A stretch of 64,000 nucleotides of DNA from Eucommia ulmoides (GCA_016647705.1 CM028333.1:7948616-8012615); one strand, 5' to 3'; shown: positions 47,560 to 60,308, counted from the first letter of the stretch. The notes: a model not told the origin generated them from the letters alone. Numbers and translations are program-made.

Positions 47560-50500
47560 TAAATGTTTCAATAAGGAAGGACAAATGGTTCCTATATAGT
47601 GGTTGTTCTCGACATATAACGGGAGACAAAGGAAAATTTACATCTTTGACACCTAAGGATGGAGGTCATGTGACTTTTGGAGACAACGCAAAGGGTAAAA
47701 ATTATCGGTATAGGTAATATCGGTAATGATACTACTATTATTAAAGATGTGTTACTAGTTGATGGACTTAAACATAATTTACTCAGTATCAGTCAACTAT
47801 GTGACAAGGGTTATAACGTTATATTTGATCGTGATAAGTGCATTATTACGAATAGTCATGATAGTAGTATCTTGTTAGTTGCATCACGTTTTGAGAATAT
47901 TTATACTTGCTCAATTGATGATTTTAATTCTCAAAATTTATCTTGTTTAAATATTTTGTCTGAAAATAATTGGTTATGGCATATGAGACTTAGGCATGCT
48001 AGTATGGAGTTAATCTCCAATTTATCTAAGAAGAGTCTCATATGTGGCCTACCTGATTTGAAATTTGTGAAAGATAAAGTATGTGATACGTGTTAATTAG
48101 GCAAGCAGATTAGATCATCATTTAAGAAAAAAAATGTACACGTCCACATCTAAATGTCTTGAATTGTTGCATCTTGATTTGTTTGGTCCAAACTCTGTTG
48201 CTAGTTTTGGTGGTAAGTTTTATATTTTCGTTATAGTTGATGATTATTCCAGACTTACCTGGGTATTTTTTCTTACTAAGAAAAGTGAGGTTACTTCTGT
48301 TCTTGCTAAATTTTGTAAATGTGTTCAAAATGAGAAGTAATGTTCTATTATTAACATTCGGAGTGACAGAGAAAGAGAGTTTAAAAATGATGATGTGGTA
48401 AGTTATTGTGATGAGCATGGTTATGCTCATAACTTTTCTACACCAAGATCACCACAACAAAATGGTGTAGTGGAAAGGAAGAATAAGACGCTTCAAGAGA
48501 TGGCCAAAGTGATACTTAATGAAAATCGCTTATCAACCTACTTCTAGGCCGAAGCAGTAAGTACATCTTGCCATGTGGTGAATCAAGTATCGATTCTAGA
48601 GGGTTCAACAAAACCCTATATGAAATATGGAATAGTAAGACTCCTAATATTTCCTATCTTAAAGTATTTAGATGTAAGTGTTTTATTTTGAATGATAAGG
48701 ATAATCTTGATAAATTTGATGTTAAATTTGATTATGGGATTTTTCTTAGATATACTATTAATAGTAAGGCTTATAGAGTTTATTATAAACGTACGTTAGT
48801 AGTAGAAGAAATTATGCATGTTGTTTTTGAGGAAGTTGATCCATTCTTGTCGAGAAAGGTTTTAGATGATGATGATGCAGGTATTTCAAATAACCAAATC
48901 CAAGGTGATAATGTATCTAAGGAGTCTCAACAAGAGGAGGAACCTAAGGAAAATTATTCGACTTTACCACGAGCTATAAACACAGTACCGGGACATTCAG
49001 TAAAAGAAATTATTAATAATTTCGAAAAAGCTATAAGTACTCGTTCTTCTCTTAGGGATATAATTAATCTTGCTTTCTTATCTCAAATTGAGCCAAAAAA
49101 TGTAGATGAGGCGTTAACTAATGAATCTTGGATTTCTGCAATGCAAGATAAGTTAATTCAATTTGAGCGGAACAAAGTATGGTGTCTTGTTCTAAAATCG
49201 GATTTTCATCCAGTTATTGGTACTAAATGGGTTTTTAGAAATAAAAAGGTTGAATCTGGCATGATAATTAGAAATAAAATAAGATTAGTAGCACATGGAT
49301 ATAATCAAGAGGAAGAAATTGATTATGATGAAACATATGCTCCTATTACTAGACTAGAAACAATTACAATGCTACTCGCTTTTGCATGTTCACGTAATTT
49401 TAAGTTATATCAAATGGATGTTAAGAGTGCATTTCTAGATGGCTTTCTAGCAGAAAAAGTTTATGTGGAACAACCCCTGAGATTTGAAACTGATAAATTT
49501 CTCGATTACGTATTTAAACTTCGCAAAACTTTATATGGGCTCAAACAAGCTCCAAGAGCTTGGTATGAGAGACTTAACCGATATTTGATCGAAAATAGTT
49601 TTCGAAGGGGTATTTGTGATATAACACTGTTTGTAAAGCAAACTAATTCTGATATCCTATTAGTACAAGTATATGTTGATGATATTATTTTTGGATCTAT
49701 TAATGAGGATCTTTGCCAAGAGTTTGCTAAGATAATGCAGGTGAAATTTGAAATGAGCATGATGGGAGAGTTGAATTTATTTCTTGGATTGCAAATTAAG
49801 CAAACCAAATAAGGAATATTTATAAATCAAGCTCAATACACCAAGGAGTTGTTAAAGAAATATGGCTTGAATAACACTAAAGAGTACAAAACTCCCATGA
49901 CAACGGCTACGAAGATAGACAAAGACGATACGGGCAAAAGTGTTAATGAAAAAATGTATCGAGGTATGATTGGTAGTCTGTTGTATTTAACTATTAGTAG
50001 ACCTGACATTATATATAGTATTTGTCTTTGTGCTAGATTTCAGTCTCATCCTAAAGAATCGCACTAGACTGCAGTTAAGTGAATTTTTCGATACTTAGAA
50101 GGGACGAATGACCTAGGATTATGGTATCCTAGGGGGGGAATGAATTTAAATTAATAAGTTACTACGACACTGATTTTGCCGGTTGCAAAGTTGAGTGAAA
50201 AAGCACAAGTGGGTCATTTCATTTGTTAGGACATGTATTAGTTTCTTGGTCAAGCAAGAGACAGAATTCGATAGCCTTATCCACTACTAAGACTGAATAT
50301 ATGGCAGTTGGTAACTGTTGTATTCAAATTTTATATATAAGTAATAGTTAAATGACTTTGTAATTTGTATAGAGGAGGTCTCGATTTATTGTGATAATAA
50401 AAGTGTTATTTATCTAAGTAACAATCCTACACAGTACTCACAAACTAAGTACATAGAGATTATACTTCACTTTATTCGTGATCATGTTCAGAAGATGGAC

Positions 50501-50630
50501 ATTGTTATTGAGTATATTGATACCTCCGACCAACTTGTTGATTTTTTTACCAAACCACTAAAGGAAGATTAGTTTGTGAAAATCATTCGCGATTTGGGTA
50601 TGACTAGGCATAATAATGTTTGCCTAGAGT
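47560..50630 (+). pseudogene. Sirevirus-like pol: protease, integrase, RT, RNase H
   Basis: Protease remnant at about 47583-47640: the usual DSG reads YSGCSRHITGDKG, so the catalytic Asp is lost. GAG-pre-integrase and integrase zinc region at 47677-48096 (LSISQLCDKGYNV, WHMRLRHASMELIS, CDTC). Integrase core from 48134 (LLHLDLFGPN, VIVDDYSRLTW, then PQQNGVVERKNKTL near 48450-48490) keeps the D-D-E set. RT_2 at 49100-49812 (GTKWVFRNK, MDVKSAFLDGFLAEKVYVEQ, LYGLKQAPRAWYERLNRY, QVYVDDIIFGS with YVDD at 49672-49683). The RT tail is at 49849-50067 and a decayed RNase H remnant reaches about 50620 (SWSSKRQNSIALSTTKTEY). Stops at about 48096, 48340, 48548, 49812 and 50067. Confidence 0.88.
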
Positions 50631-50668
50631 AGAGTTCTTTTGTGTTCCCCTCTCTCTAATTTTTTTTT

Positions 50669-50687
50669 AGATGACAAAAGGGGAGAA
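50669..50687 (+). other. upstream purine tract of the Sirevirus-like element
   Basis: 'agatgacaaaaggggagaa' resembles the final PPT and lies 200 bp before it. Repeated purine tracts before the 3' LTR are a known Sirevirus feature. Confidence 0.65.
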
Positions 50688-50873
50688 TTAGTTGATGTTT
50701 TATTGAATATCTTAAGGGGGAGTTTATTATATTTTGAAATTTGTTCTTTCATTGAAAATCTTTTAATTATCTTCATTACTTTGCTTTAATGAGTTAAAGA
50801 ATCCATCATCCAATTTAGTGGGAGTGTGGTTATATTATTATTTTGAAGAAAATATCAAAGTTAATTGTCATCA

Positions 50874-50889
50874 TAAAAAAGAGGGAGAT
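50874..50889 (+). other. polypurine tract of the Sirevirus-like element
   Basis: 'aaaaaaagagggagat' is directly before the 3' LTR start TGTTAACCC. Confidence 0.85.
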
Positions 50890-53069
50890 TGTTAACCCTA
50901 AGATTTTGATGAACAATTAAAGGTTGATATTTTTTTGTAGAACTAACAGTTTGATTAAGTGTTTCAGTTTATTAGTTCCAATTATGAAGATATGATGACA
51001 AGTAATGAATAGATACTAAAAGATGATGACAAAGATGATGAAGGATTAAAAGGTTGAAGAATTTGAAGAACCTATGGAAAACAACTCAGGTTAAATTTAA
51101 ACTCTTAATATCCCAATTAGGATCACACAAGACACAAAAAGTTTTTTTAAATGATTTTTATGAATATGTATGTTTTTTATAGGATCCTAATTAATTAAAT
51201 TATTTATTCCTATGTGTAATTGAAAAAAAAATATTGATAATTAATTAAAATTGAACTTAAGTATTTAATGGAGTTAACCGAGAAAATAAATCAGTTAAAG
51301 GGCGAAAACATCTATGAGAATGAATTTAAAATCAATTTAGAGGAGGATTCCAGCATTGGTAAGTCGATAAGCAAGTTGACCGATGCATAGAATATAGAGT
51401 CTTTGAATCGATAAGTCGACAGGTACGTCGACCTGAGTTTAAATATAAACAATCTGAATCGATAAGTCGATAGAGAGGTCGACCTGTGACGAGAAATGTA
51501 ACTCTCTGAATCTCTAGGTCGACAGATAGGTCGACCGATGGGCGATGGATTTTTGGCTTGGCTATATCCTGAATCGAGTGGTTGACCGGTAATCCTTGGT
51601 AAATCGACTTATGGCACTGTTTCATAATTTTGTAGAATTTCGGATTTTATTCTAAAAGTAGCCGTTACTAACCGTTTTATGGTTATGATTCATGAGATAT
51701 TTTAGGGATTTAATGTTATTTGAGATATGCAACATATATTATGATATCTCTATAGATATGATTCATTAAGTTTGAATATTTCTCAATTTGATACATGTAA
51801 TTCTTTCTATCCTATTTAATTGTGATTGGGAAATATTTTGGGGACTAAATTGAGAAGTTTAAAAGCTATAATTAAGTGATCTGAATCAGGATGATGTCTT
51901 AATGATATAAGGGGTCTATAAAAGCAATTAAATGTCATAACAAGTGAAAACTAGCCATTGGAGAGCTTATTTTATTCCCTTTTATAGAGACTTGCGTTTT
52001 TTCATTATTTGATAGATCAAGAGAAATACGCTGAGTTTTTTAAAAGTAATCATATTGATTGAGTTGTAAGATCTTTTCTGAGAGTTCTTGAGAATTATTT
52101 GTTGTGGATTATTATTGTTACCGATCTAACGTTTCATTGCTATCATTATTCTTTCGGTGGATTCCAAGTGAGATCGTTCCAAATTACTTTCTATTAATTG
52201 ATTACTTGATTATATTTGGAATTTGATTTTTTGAAATTGTTTTCTGATTTTTTATTAAAAAATATATTTGAAACAATTTCTTGAATACATTTGATTACGT
52301 GCTCAATTACGAGTTACCCAATTTTTGTTTAAAATCAGATTTTGAATATCTCACTTTTCTATTACTAATTTTGGGATATTAATTGAATCTAATTTATTTG
52401 GGGTGGTAGAAGCTTCGAATGAAAAAAATTACTTATCAATTTGTAATCGATGAGTTGAGTGACCCGATTGAATATTATTGGGAGTATTTAATTTAAGGGT
52501 AGTTGATTTCAGTCTCTTCTTGTAAAGAGATGGAGGTAGTAATTCTTCCTGAATTGAATTGATTTGTGAGCAATTTTTTAACAGTTCAATCCTTACCGAG
52601 TAAAAGGATATTTGGAGTGTTTGTGAGGTTTTGATTCTTTAGCTTAAAGTATAAAAAGAATTAGGTTATTCTTAAGCCTGTAAAAAGTAGAGGTTATTCC
52701 TAAGTCTGGAAAAAAAGAATTTGTAAAGGGTGATTCTGAGCCTATGAAAAGAATGTTTGTGGGGGTTTGGTTCCTACCTTTAAAAGAATCTTGAGTTTAG
52801 TGGGTGTGACTCTTCATGGAGCTCGAGGGACTGGATTAACCAAGCGTAATTTGGTGAACCAGTATAAATTTCTAGTGTATTGCTATTTTTTATTATTTAT
52901 TTTTGTTATTTGGTGTACACCTAGTTGATGTTATATTTCCGTTGTTATATAAAAATAATAATTAATTTAGGATTAAAATTAAATAATTTAATTTTTAAAA
53001 GTATTTTTCTCTGATATTTGTAATATTACCCAATTCACCTCTCCTCTTGGGTAGCTCATTAGGCCAATA
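50890..53069 (+). repeat. 3' LTR of the Sirevirus-like element
   Basis: Begins TGTTAACCCTAAGATTTTGA right after the purine tract and ends ...GGCCAATA before the AACTG target copy. The palindrome cluster is at 51357-51610. Confidence 0.92.
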
Positions 53070-53074
53070 AACTG

Positions 53075-53447
53075 TATTGATTCCATTAAACAGAGTTCTT
53101 ACAAAGAAGTTGTGATAAATGGGCTGAAAGTTAGAAAATACATTCTAGATGTAGTCTCTAAACCTTGTGAAACTCTAATCTTTGTTTGTGAGGGTCGACT
53201 TGAAGATTTTGTGAAGAGGGGGAATGATGTTACTTTGGGCCTTGATCAAAGAAAAGTGTTTGAGGAAGAGGTAAATTCTAATTTTGTAGACACTGTTGAA
53301 TCAGTATCAAGAAACTTAGTTCAGGAAGTCAAAGATAAAAGTTTGTCAACTCATGTATACTCTGATAAAGGTTTGGATAAAATCGATGAGATATTCTTTG
53401 TACTTGAAGGAGTAGCGCCTAAAAAGAAGTTGAAGTGGTTTTTTTGA
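53075..53447 (+). pseudogene. RRM-type LINE ORF1, C-terminal part after the insertion
   Basis: The frame stays open from the target-site copy AACTG (53070-53074) to TGA at 53447. It is in the same phase as the frame that ends at 43815, so deleting the inserted element and one duplication keeps the frame. It encodes EVVINGLKVRKYILDVVSKP and an acidic C-terminal stretch with no domain I know. The GTG at 53112 is not a start codon. Confidence 0.75.
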
Positions 53448-53936
53448 GCAGTCAATGATTCAGAAAGTAATTAATGCGACTCAAGCATTTTTTTTGGGAA
53501 TCTAGTAATTGTTGTAATTTTGCGTTGGTCGGCACCAAGAGTGAAGAATTGAGGGGAATGAACAACTCCCTTGAGTTGATTCTGTTTAATTTTCTATTTG
53601 GAGATATATGGGATGCAATAGAATATACACATTTTTGAATGGGGTTTACCATGAAATCTTACTGCTTAACGTGGAAGGAGCTTGGATGATTACTTGGTCC
53701 ATCGTTTGTACTCACTGCAGTTGAGCCACATCTATACTGTGCTATGTTGGTTTTTTGTTTTCTATTATCTAACTAATTGTAAGGGTCTATTCTATGAGTC
53801 TCGTGTTGGTTTAGTTGAACAGTTGTGGTATTTAGTGACCACTTTTTGGATATCTTAGATTGTATTGCTACTATGTAACCCGGGGTTTTCCCTATTGAAT
53901 ATAACTTTGCTTATCAAAAGAAAAAAAAAAAAAAAA
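53448..53936 (+). other. 3' UTR and poly-A tail of the RRM-type LINE
   Basis: T-rich sequence with 'gtaacccggggttttccctattgaatataac', a 3' end I associate with plant LINEs, followed by 16 As at 53921-53936. Confidence 0.7.
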
Positions 53937-53951
53937 CAATACTATAGGAGA

Positions 53952-55006
53952 AAACTTCTTATTCTTCTCCAACCATATTCCTAATTCCTTTCTTCTTATT
54001 AAGAGCATAGTTAATCTTCTCCTCAGGATTTTGTGTGACAGAAAGAATTTCTTTAGTTCTCCAATCTTCTCCAATCTGTAAAGGGGTAAATTCCGTTTGG
54101 GGACCATTTTCTACATAAAGTATTTTATTTTTTACCGTCTACTAAACTAATTTCCTCAGTGTTCATTGTCCCTTCCACTGCCCCAACTACTTCAACTTCG
54201 TCCTTATTTCCTTTTGGCTGAGAATTATCAATATTTTCATTAAAAACAATATCGCCACTCTTTTCAGCCTCCTTCGGGACTAGAGTTTGGTTACCCTATT
54301 TTTGGATTGTTTCTCATTAATTGTTTGCCTAAGATCATTTGGTAATGAAATTAGCTTACATGAACTCTTCTCATGGCCTTAATGGAAGCAATGTGTGCAA
54401 TACAGAGGAATCTTTTCAAAAAGACTTGGTTGCCAAAATCCACTACCGTCAACACCTTCGCCAATCCAACCTCGGTTTGGCCGAGGCTTAAGGAGGTCGA
54501 TTTAAGCATACAATTAGGCTAGATGAGGCCGAGATAGTTTCACAGTAGTAGAATCTAGTCTCAAAGGAATAGCAAATGATTGTATGATTGAAAATATAAT
54601 GTGAGCATTTTGGAAATGAATATGAAGTTTAGGTACAGAAATCCACACTGGAGCCACTGTCGATTCCAAATGACATCAAAACATTGTAGTCTATTTGAAA
54701 ATATGCATATGAAAGCCAACAATAAACCACTTACCTTTTAACCAAATTCTTTGGAAATCCTCTTCTTTAGTTAACCAAATAAGAACATGTTTGTGATCTA
54801 AAAAAAATAATCTTAGCTTCATCAATCAAACCCAAATTCAAAAAGAATTTTTGCAAATCTAAATAGTACGATTTTCCATGGGAGAGTTTACCCACTAGGG
54901 TGCACCGAAACGGTTTAGCCAATCCTTCAATGTCTTGATGGGAAAAGAAAACCACCGGCTCACCCTTATGAGTTGCAGAAGGTTTCAATTCGACTATCGA
55001 TTTCAC
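53952..55006 (-). pseudogene. LINE ORF1 fragment: DUF4283-type domain and zinc knuckle
   Basis: The frame from 55006 down contains VFFSHQDIEGLAKPFRCTLV, GKLSHGKSYYLDLQKFFLNL and GLIDEAKI, a pattern I know from DUF4283-containing plant LINE ORF1 proteins. Further down, frames broken by stops and shifts give KPRPNRGWIGEGVDGSGFWQ (about 54480) and a CX2CX4HX4C zinc knuckle near 54352-54405 (CTHCFHxGHEKSSC, with a stop at x). 54107-53952 gives the linker toward the C-terminus. ORF1 proteins bind LINE RNA. The gene continues at 42230 after the nested insertion. Confidence 0.65.
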
Positions 55007-55480
55007 TTCTGCGGATAGAATGGATGCAAAAGATTTATGAGGAAAAGAAAGAAAAAAAATATGGGAGTCGGTAGCAATGACATCAGCACCTAAGTGTTAT
55101 GAAGGCCATCTGGTCTGGTGGTGCCATAAGCGACTCTTCGCCGGCACCCGGCACTATTCTGTCCATGGATCATATCTCCGGCCAAAAACCCTCTCACCCA
55201 ACTCCAAAGCACTATAAACCCAGCACCCTTGCTGCTTCTACTTCATCGTGAAGCAAAACAGAGTAGACAGATCTAATCGAGAGATCGAACTCCAAATACT
55301 TGCCCATTGCCGTTGAGGCTCTGCACTCGTTTCCACCAAGCAGAATTGATATCTTACCCGTCGGCGCAGATGGAGTGATGAGGCGAAAAACGTCAATGAT
55401 CTATGCGATGGTGACGAAGAAGTGGAGCACTGCAGATCTAGAATGGAAGGATGTTGGTGCAGTGCAATAGTAATGAAATT

Positions 55481-55945
55481 TCTTAGCCTAAAGAGAGTAC
55501 CCTAAAAGGCCAAATTCCATCGTTTCAAGGGTTAAAACGACACTTTTTCATTTTACGCAGAAAATTATGCTAGTTTTACAATTTTTCAATAATTTAGGTA
55601 CTTTTTTCACAATTTTTATTATTTCTGCATTTAGGTTTCGTTTATAAGGTTTGTAATGCCTCTTGACAGCTAGACAATTTTTTTTTTGAAACAATATTGA
55701 GGGTTTTCTCAATTTTCCCATTCAACGTTTTGGTATTCTTTTGTGAATCAACAAGTTTTTGATCTACAATTCTCTTTTCACCACGCACGTTGCATCAGAT
55801 GCAAAGGTTGGAGAGGAAGAGAAAGGGTTACAAGGATAGGGGCGCGATTCTTGGTTGCTATAAAGTTCAGTAGGAAGGCAAAGATGATGGATCAAGGTTG
55901 CGAAGTTGGGTGGTGCTCGTTCGAGACATCCGACACCGGTAAAAG
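55481..55945. other. spacer between LINE and Tekay-like element
   Basis: No gene was recognised. A reading frame from 55743 runs on into the retrotransposon LTR, so it is not taken as a gene. Confidence 0.45.
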
Positions 55946-55950
55946 ACGAC

Positions 55951-57837
55951 TATTACACCCCTACTCTAGGCCCCCACCGCCCGAAGCCGGGCGTGACGTC
56001 GACATGACACTACCTAACCAATCAACCAAATATATACATTTACACGCTATTGTAAATTTTTTTTTTTTCCAAATATATATATATATACCTGTTTCAAAAT
56101 TTGGGAGCACACTTATCCCAAATATCCACAACCAAAATCACAAAACATTTAATGGATCAATTACAATTGTTAAATATTACCTTTCAAAATATAATATTTT
56201 ATAATCACATACCAGATTGAGAATTCAGTGCCACTGCCATCAATGTATTGATACTAATATGTTTAAAATAAGCAGAAGTATTAAACACCATGTTTCAAAA
56301 TATAATAATATAACTGCATACTATGTTAAGAAAAACTAGTTCCACTACCACCAATGAAATGAAGTAATATAATTAACACTCAAATATTTTAAGTCAACTA
56401 CTCCAATCATGTTAAATCAATCAATTTAAATATTTTAAACCAACCAATCCAAATATTTTAAATGTATAATAAAGTACACCACACCTCCTCTCCTACTAGC
56501 CATATGATCGTTTTTACCTCACGATCGGGAGTTACAACGGTACCGTAACTTATACAATTATGCCATCTAAAGTGACTATCAATGCTAGGGTTATTTATTA
56601 TCCTCAATGGTAGGGGTACCACTCGCAGGATTTGCACTCCTGACGGGATCAAACTATGGTATAGTCGAACAAAAATCATTCTCCACGTTTAAAAATCTAC
56701 TTGATCCACATAAGTTGTAAAATCGTCCAATTTTAATAAACATATTTTTCCACAATTTATACAAAAATAAAATTTGTATATTTATATAGAAGACAGTATA
56801 CTCACCTCGTTTTTTGCACTGTAAAAATACCGACGTCCAAAACCTACTGAGACGCTGGTGTCTGCGAACCTAATAGCGATAGGGCCTAAATTAATATTTT
56901 ATTTAAAGTACTACTATGCAATGCATGGCCGTAAATGACATGATTTCCCATTCCTCGAATTTAATAATGCGAAATATTTTTTCGTCCGTTTCGTTACGTT
57001 AATAGTTATTGTTCAACGATTATTAAATTTAACGGTTACAGAATTTGTTATCACGATTACGGAAATTTTAATGCTAATAATTCCATTTAATGAAAATAAT
57101 AATGGTTTGACATTTTACCTGTTCCAGAACGCTCGTAGGCCGAGAAATTGGATTTCTAAATTTTGATTTTTTTTTTCCAGGTGTTGCGTCGCTGGATCCC
57201 CACCGCCATGGTGAATGCCCGTTTTTTTCTATTCTGCTCACTGGATCTTTACCGCCGCAGCGAACGGCTTTTTTTTTTTTTTTTGTTCTGCGTTTCTGGT
57301 TTTAGCAGCCAACCATCTCTCTCTTTCTTTCCTCACCAGCTCCGGCGATCTCACTCGCCGTCGGCCACCCTACATCGATGACAACCCACACCCCACGCAC
57401 ACACACCGTCCGACCAAACGACACACACATGCACACGACCATCCGACGATCAACGTGCACAACCGATGACGACACACACACATACACTGCCTGCTGGTTT
57501 CCGTTAAACGGCACACACACAGACACACACACACAAACACAACCAAACGGCAACACACACTGCCTACGACTACTGTAATGATCACCGATCACCTTACTTG
57601 ATGCCAGCAACGATCACACACATACTCATACGCACACACACTGCCAGATCGGACGACGGAATAGTACCTACACATGATCAAATACACACACATACACACA
57701 CAATGAACACATGCATACACCAAAACACATACGCCGAAACACACACACCGTCGAACGACTCCTACACTACCGGCTGACGACCACTGTTGAACCGACCTCT
57801 CTCTCTCCTCTGTGTTTTTTTTTTTTATTGTGAAATT

Positions 57838-57892
<55 letters not shown>

Positions 57893-58085
57893 ATTACATT
57901 AATCTCCCCATGATTTTTTTGAATTATTAGTTAGACCCAAAATTTAAAAATTAATATTTTTCAAAATTGCTAATTAACCCCTATAATTTTAAATTACATA
58001 ATAAATGACATAATCTACCCTATTATTTTCCTAAATGTGATATAATGCGCTAAAATTATGTGTATACAAAAATTAGTATCTAACA
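55951..58085 (-). repeat. 3' LTR of the Tekay-like element (2.1 kb)
   Basis: Colinear with 61281-63907 apart from the missing blocks. The CA-rich tract is at 57390-57740 and the (TA)n at 57840-57888. It is about 490 bp shorter than its partner. Confidence 0.85.
57840..57888. repeat. (TA)n microsatellite in the 3' LTR of the Tekay-like element
   Basis: About 24 uninterrupted TA units; the partner LTR has only nine at the same place. Confidence 0.95.
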
Positions 58086-58146
58086 ACTCTTCACTCCTAA
58101 AAAACTCTTCCCTCCTAAAAGAAATTTCGTCCGGAAATTTTAGTTA

Positions 58147-60308
58147 CCATGATCGAACAAGTGCGGATATTTATCTCTCATCTCATCTTCTTGCTCCTAC
58201 GTTGCCTCTTCTACTGAATGACTGCGCCCGAGCACATTTACCAAAGGAATCGTTTTCGTCCGCAACACTTGATCTTTTCGACTCAAAACCTGAACTAGCT
58301 CTTCCACGTACGTCAAATCCTCTTTTAGTTTGATTGGTTGAGAAGTCAATACATGCGAAGGATCTGACACATATTTCCTAAATATCGACATGTGGAAAAC
58401 GTCGTGTAATCTGGACAATTTCGGCGGTAAGACAAGTCGATAAGTTGTCGTACCAACCCGTTCTAAAATCTTTTGCATGGCCCAATATATCTCAGACTTA
58501 GCTCTCTTTTCTTCCCGAACCTCATTATGCCCTTCGACGGGGATATACGCAAAAACACATGATCTTCCACTTCAAATTCTAACTCTCGCCTACGCTTGTC
58601 AGCATAACCCTTTTGCCGACTCTGAGCAATTCTCAATCTCGGCATACAGATTAGTATGAATAACTTGAATATGAGCAACCGAACCTGCCAATTTCTGACT
58701 TAGTGCATCTGCTACAACATTGACCCTTCCATGATGATAGTGGATAGTACAATCATAGTCTTTGATAAATTCTATCCAAAGTCTCTGCCTCAGATTTAGT
58801 TCTTTCAGTGTATACAAATATTTCAAACTCTGATGGTCGATGTATATTTCACAAGTCTCGCCATACAGGTAATGTCTCCAAATATTCAAGGCAAACACAA
58901 TCGCTGCCAACTCCAAATCATTAGTCGGGTAATTACGCTCATGATTCTTTAATTGCTGGGAGGCATATGCAATCATGTAACCATGTTGCATCAGTACACA
59001 CCCTGGCCCTTGGTGTGACGCATCACTGTAGATCATAAAACCACCCCCTTCAATCAAAAGGAAAAATATTGGCACAAATATCAGTCTGCTCTTCAGCTCT
59101 TGGAAACTCTGTTCACATTTGTCAGTCCACTCGAATTTGGATTCCTTGCGCATCAATCGGGTTAACGGGGAAGCTATAACAAAAAATCCTTGCACAAACT
59201 GACGATAATAACCCGCCAGTCCCAAGAAATTTCGAACTTCGGTCACAATTTTCGGCCTCTCCCATTGAACAACGGCTTCGACTTTCTTTGAATCCACTTG
59301 AATATCATCTCCCGAGATAACCTGCCCTAAGAATACAACTTTATCCAACCAAAATTCACATTTACTAAATTTTTCATACAACTGCTTCTCTCGCAAAGTC
59401 TGGAACACAATTTTGAGATACTCTGCATGCTCTTCTTTATTTTGGAAATAAATCAGTATATCATCAATGAACACGATAATAAATTGATCTAGATAGAGTT
59501 AAAAGATCCGATTCATCAAATCCATAAAAGCAGCAGGGGCATTCGTCAACTCGAATGGCATAACTAAAAATTCATAATGGCCACACCTCGTACGGAACGC
59601 CGTTTTTGCCACATCACTATCTCGGACTTTCAGTTGATGATATCCTGATCGAAGATTTATTTTGGAAAACACCCTGGCCTTTTGCAGTAGGTCCAACAAA
59701 TCATCAATTCTAGGCAATGGGTATTTATTACGAACCGTCACCTTATTCAATTGTCGGTAATTAGTACACATCCTTATCGTGTCGTCCTTCTTCGTTACGA
59801 ATAACACTGGAGCTCCGTGGGGGAGAAACACTAGGTCTGATAAAACCCGTGGCCTAACAGATTTCGCAACTGAGTTTTCAATTCCTGCAACTCGGTAGAC
59901 GCAATACGATAGGGTGAATTTGATATAGGAGCAATTCCTGGAAGAAACTCAATAGTAAATTTCATCTCCCTATCCACTGGCAGTCTTGGCAACTCTTTTG
60001 GAAACACGTCGGGAAAATCCCTAACCATTGGAATATTCGCCACCTGAACTTTATTCTGACTGGTGTCAATCACACGCGCGAGGTATCCCTGACATCCCTT
60101 TTTTAGCAACTTCCTACCCTCCAAAATTGAAATCAAACTGGTAGAGGTAAGGATTCTGTCCCCCCGAAAATGCAAACTCTGGCTCGCCTGCGACCCAAAA
60201 GATAATTCTCTTTTTAAAACAATCCCCCGTGGCATAATAACCGGATAGCAAATCCATACCTAATATCACATCAAAATCGTGAATACTCAAGGGTGATAGA
60301 TCTACCAA
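58147..60308 (-). pseudogene. Tekay-like pol: protease end, RT, RNase H, integrase C-terminus
   Basis: 60308-60114 gives the end of the aspartic protease (FDVILGMDLLSGYYATGDCF). 60235-59831 is the linker and RT start (DFPDVFPKELPRLPVDREM). 59831-59499 is RT ([55 protein letters not shown]), closed by a TAA at 59499. 59474-58650 continues with [23 protein letters not shown] and the RNase H part ([25 protein letters not shown]). At about 58650 the frame jumps to the integrase C-terminus ([18 protein letters not shown]), so the integrase zinc finger and DDE core are deleted. 58478-58147 holds the region before and including a chromodomain-like tail (LSRLHDVFHMSIFRKYVSDP, IPLVNVLGRSHSVEEAT) with a stop where a Trp is expected. 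Catalytic RT residues survive but the element cannot integrate. Confidence 0.9.

Larger units (their letters stand above)
43816..53069 (+). mobile_element. Sirevirus-like Ty1/copia retrotransposon (9.25 kb), decayed
   Basis: LTRs of about 2.1-2.2 kb (43816-45947, 50890-53069) flank gag and pol in copia order (protease, integrase, RT, RNase H). The flanking 5-mers AATTG (43811-43815) and AACTG (53070-53074) differ by one base and are the target-site duplication. An initiator-Met PBS, two purine tracts before the 3' LTR, large LTRs with GTCGAC palindromes and a zinc-knuckle gag place it with Sireviruses. Stops and frame shifts make it inactive. LTRs differ by many substitutions and small indels. 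Confidence 0.9.
42246..53936 (+). mobile_element. plus-strand LINE-like element with RRM-type ORF1, split by a Sirevirus-like element
   Basis: The 3' end is a poly-A tail (53921-53936) after a LINE-type 3' UTR ending 'aatataactttgcttatc'. Target-site duplications are CAATACCATAAGAGA (42231-42245) and CAATACTATAGGAGA (53937-53951), 13 of 15 identical. ORF1 is an RRM protein (43262-43815 and 53075-53447). Only about 490 bp separate ORF1 from the tail, so ORF2 is missing. A Sirevirus-like element (43816-53069) sits inside ORF1. Confidence 0.8.
41826..55480 (-). mobile_element. minus-strand LINE-like element with DUF4283-type ORF, split by a second LINE
   Basis: Coding pieces at 55006-53952 and 42230-41866 (minus) belong to one element interrupted by 42246-53936. 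Its 3' end lies at the left: minus-strand sequence near 41826-41845 (GAAAAAACAAAAG) looks like a short A-rich tail, after a 3' UTR with 'tttagcctagtccccgatagtg'. The 5' end is near 55480 by content only. No endonuclease/reverse transcriptase ORF2 remains between ORF1 and the tail, so it is internally deleted or non-autonomous. No target-site duplication was found. Confidence 0.65.

Noticed and set aside
55743..56204. 153-codon plus-strand open frame
   Set aside because: It runs through the junction into the Tekay-like LTR and shows no family resemblance.
57215..57610. Open frames with threonine/histidine runs in the 3' LTR of the Tekay-like element
   Set aside because: These are CA-repeat artefacts inside an LTR; the same happens at 63118-63597.
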